From the NCBI GenBank assembly GCA_023701085.1, contig JAMPXR010000111.1, forward strand, positions 1 to 7,823: a stretch of 7,823 bases of DNA, read 5' to 3'. Position numbers and translations under genes: made by a program. Source of the DNA: Ramlibacter sp. (GTDB taxonomy: Bacteria > Pseudomonadota > Gammaproteobacteria > Burkholderiales > Burkholderiaceae_C). Positions 4,972 to 7,823 of the stretch are shown here, in pieces. How positions within the stretch are numbered: the stretch's first letter is position 1; each line of letters starts with the position of its first letter. The notes under the pieces were generated by a model. That model was not told where the DNA came from and ran no database searches. It saw nothing but the letters and a program-made list of their open reading frames with translations.

Positions 4972-6143
4972 ATGCCCCGCACCCCCTGATGCCCATGAAG
5001 CCGGCCGTGCGGCTGATCTCGGGCAACCACGCCTGCGCCCTGGGCGCCGTCGCGGCCGGCTGCCGCTTCTTCGCCGGCTACCCCATCACGCCCTCCTCCG
5101 AAGTCGCGGAGCGCCTTTCGCGCGCCTTGCCGCTGGTGGACGGCGTGTTCGTGCAGATGGAAGATGAAATCGCCTCCATGGCGGCGGTGATCGGCGCCTC
5201 CATGGGCGGCGTCAAGTCGCTCACGGCCACCAGCGGTCCCGGTTTTTCGCTCAAGCAGGAAAACATCGGCTACGCCGCCGGCGCCGAAATTCCCTGCGTC
5301 ATCGTCAACGTGATGCGCGGCGGACCCTCCACCGGCATGCCCACGCGGCCCGCGCAGGGCGACCTGATGCAGGCCCGCTGGGGCAGCCACGGCGACTATC
5401 CCATCATCGCGCTGGCGCCGGCATCGGTGCGCGAGGTCTATTTCGAGACCGTGCGCGCCTTCGAGCTGGCCGAGCGCTTCCGCACCCCGGTCGTGGTGCT
5501 CTACGACCAGGTGATCGCCCAGCTCACCGAGACGGTGGATCTGCCCGCCGACGACGGCGCCGCGCGCGCGCAGCGCCAATGGGCCAGCGGGCCCAGGGAC
5601 GACTACCGGCCCTACGCCACCGGCGCCGACGGCATTCCGGCCATGGCGCGGCCCGGCGATGGCTACCGTGTGCACACCACCGGCCTGAGCCACACGGAGG
5701 ATGGCTTTCCCAGCCAGAACCCAGATGCCGTCAGCCGCAACCTGGGCCGGCTGCTCTCGAAGTTCGACGCGCATCGCGAGGCCATCGACTCCTGGGAGGC
5801 CGTCGCCTGCGAGGACGCTGACGTCGTCGTCGTGGCGGTCGGCATCAGCGCGCGCGCCGCAGCGGGCGCCGTGCAGCAGTGCCGCGCCCGCGGCCTGCGC
5901 GCGGGACTGTTCCGACCCATCACCTTGTGGCCTTTCCCGGAGCGTGCCTTGCGCGAAGCCACCGCGCACGCCCGCGCCGTGCTGGTGCCCGAATTGAACG
6001 CCGGGCAGTTGAGCCTGGAGGTCGAGCGCATCCTCGGCCGGGACCGCGTGTCGGGCATTCATCGCGTCAACGGCGAGCCGGTCACGCCGGCCGAGATCGC
6101 CGCGCGCGTGGAGGCGCTCGCCCAAGAAGGAGCCGCAGCATGA
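4968..6143 (+). CDS. korA: 2-oxoacid:ferredoxin oxidoreductase, alpha subunit (KorA-like)
   Basis: This is a 391-residue alpha subunit of the 2-oxoglutarate ferredoxin oxidoreductase type, which makes succinyl-CoA and CO2 from 2-oxoglutarate and CoA, or runs in reverse. The pyrimidine-binding domain carries GNHACALGAVAAG and FAGYPITPSSE (19-45), MEDEIASM (64-71), TSGPGFSLKQENIGYA (88-103), and RGGPSTGMPT with QGDL (117-133). The middle holds TTGLSHTEDGFPS (237-249), matching the family's TGLEHDE-type motif. The C-terminal CoA-side domain ends in PELNAGQLSLEVERIL (341-356). The gamma domain is not fused to the N-terminus, unlike one-piece KorA forms, and is supplied by korC. The start overlaps the previous stop (ATGA) without a ribosome site; in-frame ATGs at residues 8 and 10 are alternatives. 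Sequence alone does not separate 2-oxoglutarate from branched-chain 2-oxoacids with certainty. Confidence 0.92.
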   Translation: MNAPHPLMPMKPAVRLISGNHACALGAVAAGCRFFAGYPITPSSEVAERLSRALPLVDGVFVQMEDEIASMAAVIGASMGGVKSLTATSGPGFSLKQENIGYAAGAEIPCVIVNVMRGGPSTGMPTRPAQGDLMQARWGSHGDYPIIALAPASVREVYFETVRAFELAERFRTPVVVLYDQVIAQLTETVDLPADDGAARAQRQWASGPRDDYRPYATGADGIPAMARPGDGYRVHTTGLSHTEDGFPSQNPDAVSRNLGRLLSKFDAHREAIDSWEAVACEDADVVVVAVGISARAAAGAVQQCRARGLRAGLFRPITLWPFPERALREATAHARAVLVPELNAGQLSLEVERILGRDRVSGIHRVNGEPVTPAEIAARVEALAQEGAAA

Positions 6144-6994
6144 TCCTGGATTCGGCCCGCGACTTCGACGTTCGCGACTACCTGCGGCAGGAGATGATGC
6201 CGCATTTCCTGTGCCCGGGCTGCGGCCACGGCATCGCCCTGCGCGCGCTGCTGTGGGCGCTGCACGAGCTGAAGATCGACAAGGACAAGCTCGCGGTGGT
6301 GTCGGGCATCGGCTGCGCCGGCCGCCTTTCGGCCTACATCGACGCCAGCACCTTCCACGTGACGCATGGCCGGCCGCTCGCCTACGCCACGGGCCTCGCG
6401 CTGGCGCGCCCGGACCTGCACGTGGTGGTCATCACCGGCGACGGCGACTGCCTGGCCATCGGCGGCAACCACCTGATCCACGCCTGCCGCCGCAACCTCA
6501 AGCTCACCTGCCTGATGCTGAACAACGAGGTCTACGGCATGACCGGCGGGCAGGTGTCCCCGACCACGTCGCAGACGCGCGTGACCAGCACGACGCCGTC
6601 CGGAAACTCCGAGCCGCATTTCGACGCCTGCGCGCTCGCCGCCGCCGCCGGGGCCGGCTTCGTCGGTCGCGAAGTGACGCTGCACGTGCCCAAGCTGAAG
6701 GAGCTCATCCGGGCAGGACTGGAACACCCGGGCTTCGCCTTCGTCGAGGTGCTCACGGACTGCACCGAAATCTTCGGGCGCAAGAACGAAATGGGTTCGT
6801 CGCCCGAGATGATGCTGCGCCAGACCAGCGAACTGCGCCCCAGTGCCTATCGCGACACCGTGGACACGCCATTCCGGCCCAACGACCTGCCCACGGGCAT
6901 CCTCATGAAGAACGACCGCCCCGAATACGGCGCCGCCTATCGCAAGGCCGCGGCCGCCACCCGGCTCGCGTCCGCCGCGAAGGCTTCGACATGA
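6140..6994 (+). CDS. korB: 2-oxoacid:ferredoxin oxidoreductase, beta subunit (KorB-like)
   Basis: This 284-residue subunit binds thiamine diphosphate and one 4Fe-4S cluster and works with KorA. The order of motifs is standard: CPGCGHG (25-31), GIGCAGR (57-63), THGRPLAYATGLALARP (75-91), the TPP/Mg motif GDGDCLAIGGNHLIHACRRN (100-119) and NNEVYGMTGGQVSPTTSQT (128-146). Four cysteines, C25, C28, C59 and C208, sit at the spacing expected for the beta-subunit cluster. Length is usual for the family. ATG 6140 overlaps the korA stop (ATGA) and has AAGGAG (6127-6132) 7 nt upstream, so this gene can also load ribosomes independently. The QVSPTT and RRN signatures favour the 2-oxoglutarate/2-oxoacid group over pyruvate-specific PorB. 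The C-terminal 20 residues are Ala/Lys-rich and probably unconserved. Confidence 0.94.
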   Translation: MILDSARDFDVRDYLRQEMMPHFLCPGCGHGIALRALLWALHELKIDKDKLAVVSGIGCAGRLSAYIDASTFHVTHGRPLAYATGLALARPDLHVVVITGDGDCLAIGGNHLIHACRRNLKLTCLMLNNEVYGMTGGQVSPTTSQTRVTSTTPSGNSEPHFDACALAAAAGAGFVGREVTLHVPKLKELIRAGLEHPGFAFVEVLTDCTEIFGRKNEMGSSPEMMLRQTSELRPSAYRDTVDTPFRPNDLPTGILMKNDRPEYGAAYRKAAAATRLASAAKAST

Positions 6995-7551
6995 GCGCCG
7001 CCCAGCGACTGGAAATCCGCATTGCCGGCAGCGGCGGCCAGGGCCTGATCCTGGCCGGCAAGATGCTCGCCGACGCGCTGGCCTCGACCGGCCGGCGCGT
7101 CGCGCAATCGCAGACCTACGAGCCCACGTCGCGCGGCGGCTTCTGCAACGCCGACCTGGTCATCGCCCAGGGCGAGGTGGACTTTCCGCTCACCACGAAA
7201 CTCGATTGCCTGGTGCTGCTGGACCGCGTGGCCGTGAAGCCTTCGTGGCCCCTGCTCAAGAAGGACGCGATCGTCATCGCCGACACGCGGCTGTGTCCCG
7301 ATGTGCCGGAGAGCGGGCACCGCAGCTATCGCCTGCCGCTCTCGCGCCGCGCCATCGACCTCGGCAGCGAGCGCGTGGCCAACATCGTCGCGCTCGGCGC
7401 GCTGGCCGCGATCGCCGGCGTGTCCGACCGCAAGGCGCTCGAGCAGGCCGTGCGCAGCGAGACGCCGCGCAGCTTCCTGGACCTGAACCTGGATGCCCTC
7501 GCGGCGGGCTTCCGGCTGGGCGAGGAAGCCGTGCACGAGACAGTCGGCTGA
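6991..7551 (+). CDS. korC: 2-oxoacid:ferredoxin oxidoreductase, gamma subunit (KorC-like)
   Basis: This 186-residue gamma subunit completes the Kor-type enzyme and helps form the CoA site. It opens with RIAGSGGQGLILAGKMLADAL (10-30 region), followed by SQTYEPTSRGGFCNADLVIA (40-59), the family's Gly-rich and SRGG motifs. DCLVLLDRVAV (72-82) and ERVANIVALGALAA (127-140) are the other conserved blocks. Length is normal. It shares the fold of the IorB half of the 3997-4971 fusion, so the operon encodes two gamma-type domains, one for each catalytic pair. ATG 6991 overlaps the korB stop (ATGA), with GAAGG (6979-6983) 7 nt upstream. It is the last gene of the operon; 86 nt later comes the convergent tRNA-Ser terminator, which may stop transcription from this side too. 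Confidence 0.93.
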   Translation: MSAAQRLEIRIAGSGGQGLILAGKMLADALASTGRRVAQSQTYEPTSRGGFCNADLVIAQGEVDFPLTTKLDCLVLLDRVAVKPSWPLLKKDAIVIADTRLCPDVPESGHRSYRLPLSRRAIDLGSERVANIVALGALAAIAGVSDRKALEQAVRSETPRSFLDLNLDALAAGFRLGEEAVHETVG

Positions 7552-7636
7552 AATCTGAACGCGCGGTTGAGCGTCACGCCGCTTGAAGAACCAGGCGCGG
7601 GCGGATGGGTTCAGCCACTTGCCGTGATGGGACGTG

Positions 7637-7661
7637 AAACAAAAAAAGCGCCGAAGCGCTT
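7637..7661 (-). terminator. Intrinsic terminator of tRNA-Ser, C(UUCG)G loop
   Basis: On the - strand AAGCGC pairs with GCGCTT around a TTCG tetraloop closed by C-G, an exceptionally stable loop typical of bacterial terminators. The second arm runs straight into a T-run of seven (two of them in the stem), then G and three more Ts. It begins 16 nt beyond the tRNA 3' end. On the + strand the same stem is followed only by GATTTG, so any termination of the korC transcript would be weaker. Confidence 0.85.
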
Positions 7662-7677
7662 GATTTGTGAGAAGTCC

Positions 7678-7768
7678 TGGCGGAGAGGGCGGGATTCGAA
7701 CCCGCGGAGGGCTATTAACCCTCACACGCTTTCCAGGCGTGCGACTTAAACCGCTCATCCACCTCTCC
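7678..7768 (-). tRNA. tRNA-Ser (anticodon GGA)
   Basis: The - strand folds as a complete class II tRNA of 91 nt with an encoded CCA. The acceptor stem is GGAGAGG paired with CCTCTCC, and the discriminator base is G, as expected for serine. The anticodon stem CACGC/GCGTG encloses CTGGAAA, giving anticodon GGA, which reads UCC and UCU. The long variable arm (GAGGG ... CCCTC) is diagnostic for Ser among the tRNAs this anticodon allows. The T arm is GCGGG-TTCGAAT-CCCGC. It converges on the oxidoreductase operon. tRNA-Ser genes are common integration sites, but no integrase or duplicated 3' end is visible here. Confidence 0.97.
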
Positions 7769-7780
7769 GCGGAGCGTGCC

Positions 7781-7786
7781 ATTGTA
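7781..7786 (-). promoter_or_regulatory. -10 element of the tRNA-Ser promoter
   Basis: On the - strand this reads TACAAT, a 5 of 6 match to TATAAT. It would start transcription near 7774, about 6 nt before the mature tRNA 5' end, as is common for tRNA genes. I see no good -35 hexamer at the usual spacing. Confidence 0.55.
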
Positions 7787-7795
7787 GCAGCGGCT

Positions 7796-7823
7796 CTTGC
7801 GCGGCGTCGCTGGGTGGCGCAAG
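7796..7823. repeat. Perfect 7-bp inverted repeat at the right window edge
   Basis: CTTGCGC (7796-7802) and GCGCAAG (7817-7823) are perfect inverted repeats around a 14-nt loop. The right arm ends exactly at the window edge, so the repeat may extend further. It lies upstream of the tRNA-Ser promoter and could be a terminator stem of the neighbouring gene or chance. Confidence 0.3.

Noticed and set aside
4470..6125. Long open frame on the - strand (551 codons) opposite korA
   Set aside because: It mirrors the korA and iorB-korD reading frames, as is normal in high-GC DNA. Its product is rich in Gly/Arg/His with no recognisable domain, whereas the + strand frames carry full OFOR motifs.
7678..7823. 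Integration site or mobile element at tRNA-Ser
   Set aside because: No integrase, transposase, direct repeat of the tRNA 3' end or change in base composition is visible.
1..7823. CRISPR array, toxin-antitoxin pair, phage or defence genes, riboswitch
   Set aside because: No regularly spaced repeats, no matching protein families and no conserved aptamer core were seen.

Overview
The window looks like chromosomal DNA of a high-GC proteobacterium. Base composition, codon choice (strong G/C in third positions) and the mix of gene families suggest a betaproteobacterium, most likely in the Burkholderiales. That placement is an inference; no taxonomic marker is present apart from a tRNA-Ser.

Layout. 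(1) The left edge (1-792) is the 3' part of a paraslipin/stomatin-like SPFH membrane protein; its N-terminus lies outside the window. (2) Positions 793-2061 hold three small genes on the + strand: two unrecognised proteins (947-1204 and 1298-1609) and a GYD-domain protein (1729-2061). The spacers between them carry clear hairpins and one fair sigma-70-type promoter. (3) Positions 2177-7551 hold a five-gene + strand operon of 2-oxoacid:ferredoxin oxidoreductase (OFOR) subunits: iorA, an iorB-korD fusion, korA, korB and korC. All four internal junctions are 4-nt ATGA overlaps. (4) On the - strand, converging on the operon, is tRNA-Ser(GGA) with a textbook C(UUCG)G intrinsic terminator and a good -10 box.

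How the genes work together. IorA with IorB forms an indolepyruvate (arylpyruvate) ferredoxin oxidoreductase. KorA, KorB, KorC and the KorD-type ferredoxin form a 2-oxoglutarate-type enzyme. Here the KorD-like 2x[4Fe-4S] domain is fused to the C-terminus of IorB, not encoded separately. One polypeptide therefore carries the gamma domain of the first enzyme and the ferredoxin domain expected in the second. With the strictly overlapping genes, this suggests a joint complex or a shared electron outlet. That is a hypothesis; the sequence alone does not prove it.

The spacer before iorA contains a near-consensus FNR/ANR box (TTAAT-N4-ATCAA, 9 of 10 matches). Its centre lies exactly 41.5 bp upstream of the start site implied by a -10-like CATCAT, the geometry of a class II FNR-activated promoter. 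Low-oxygen induction would suit oxygen-sensitive iron-sulphur enzymes. The fusion and the FNR-type promoter are the two most interesting points in the window.
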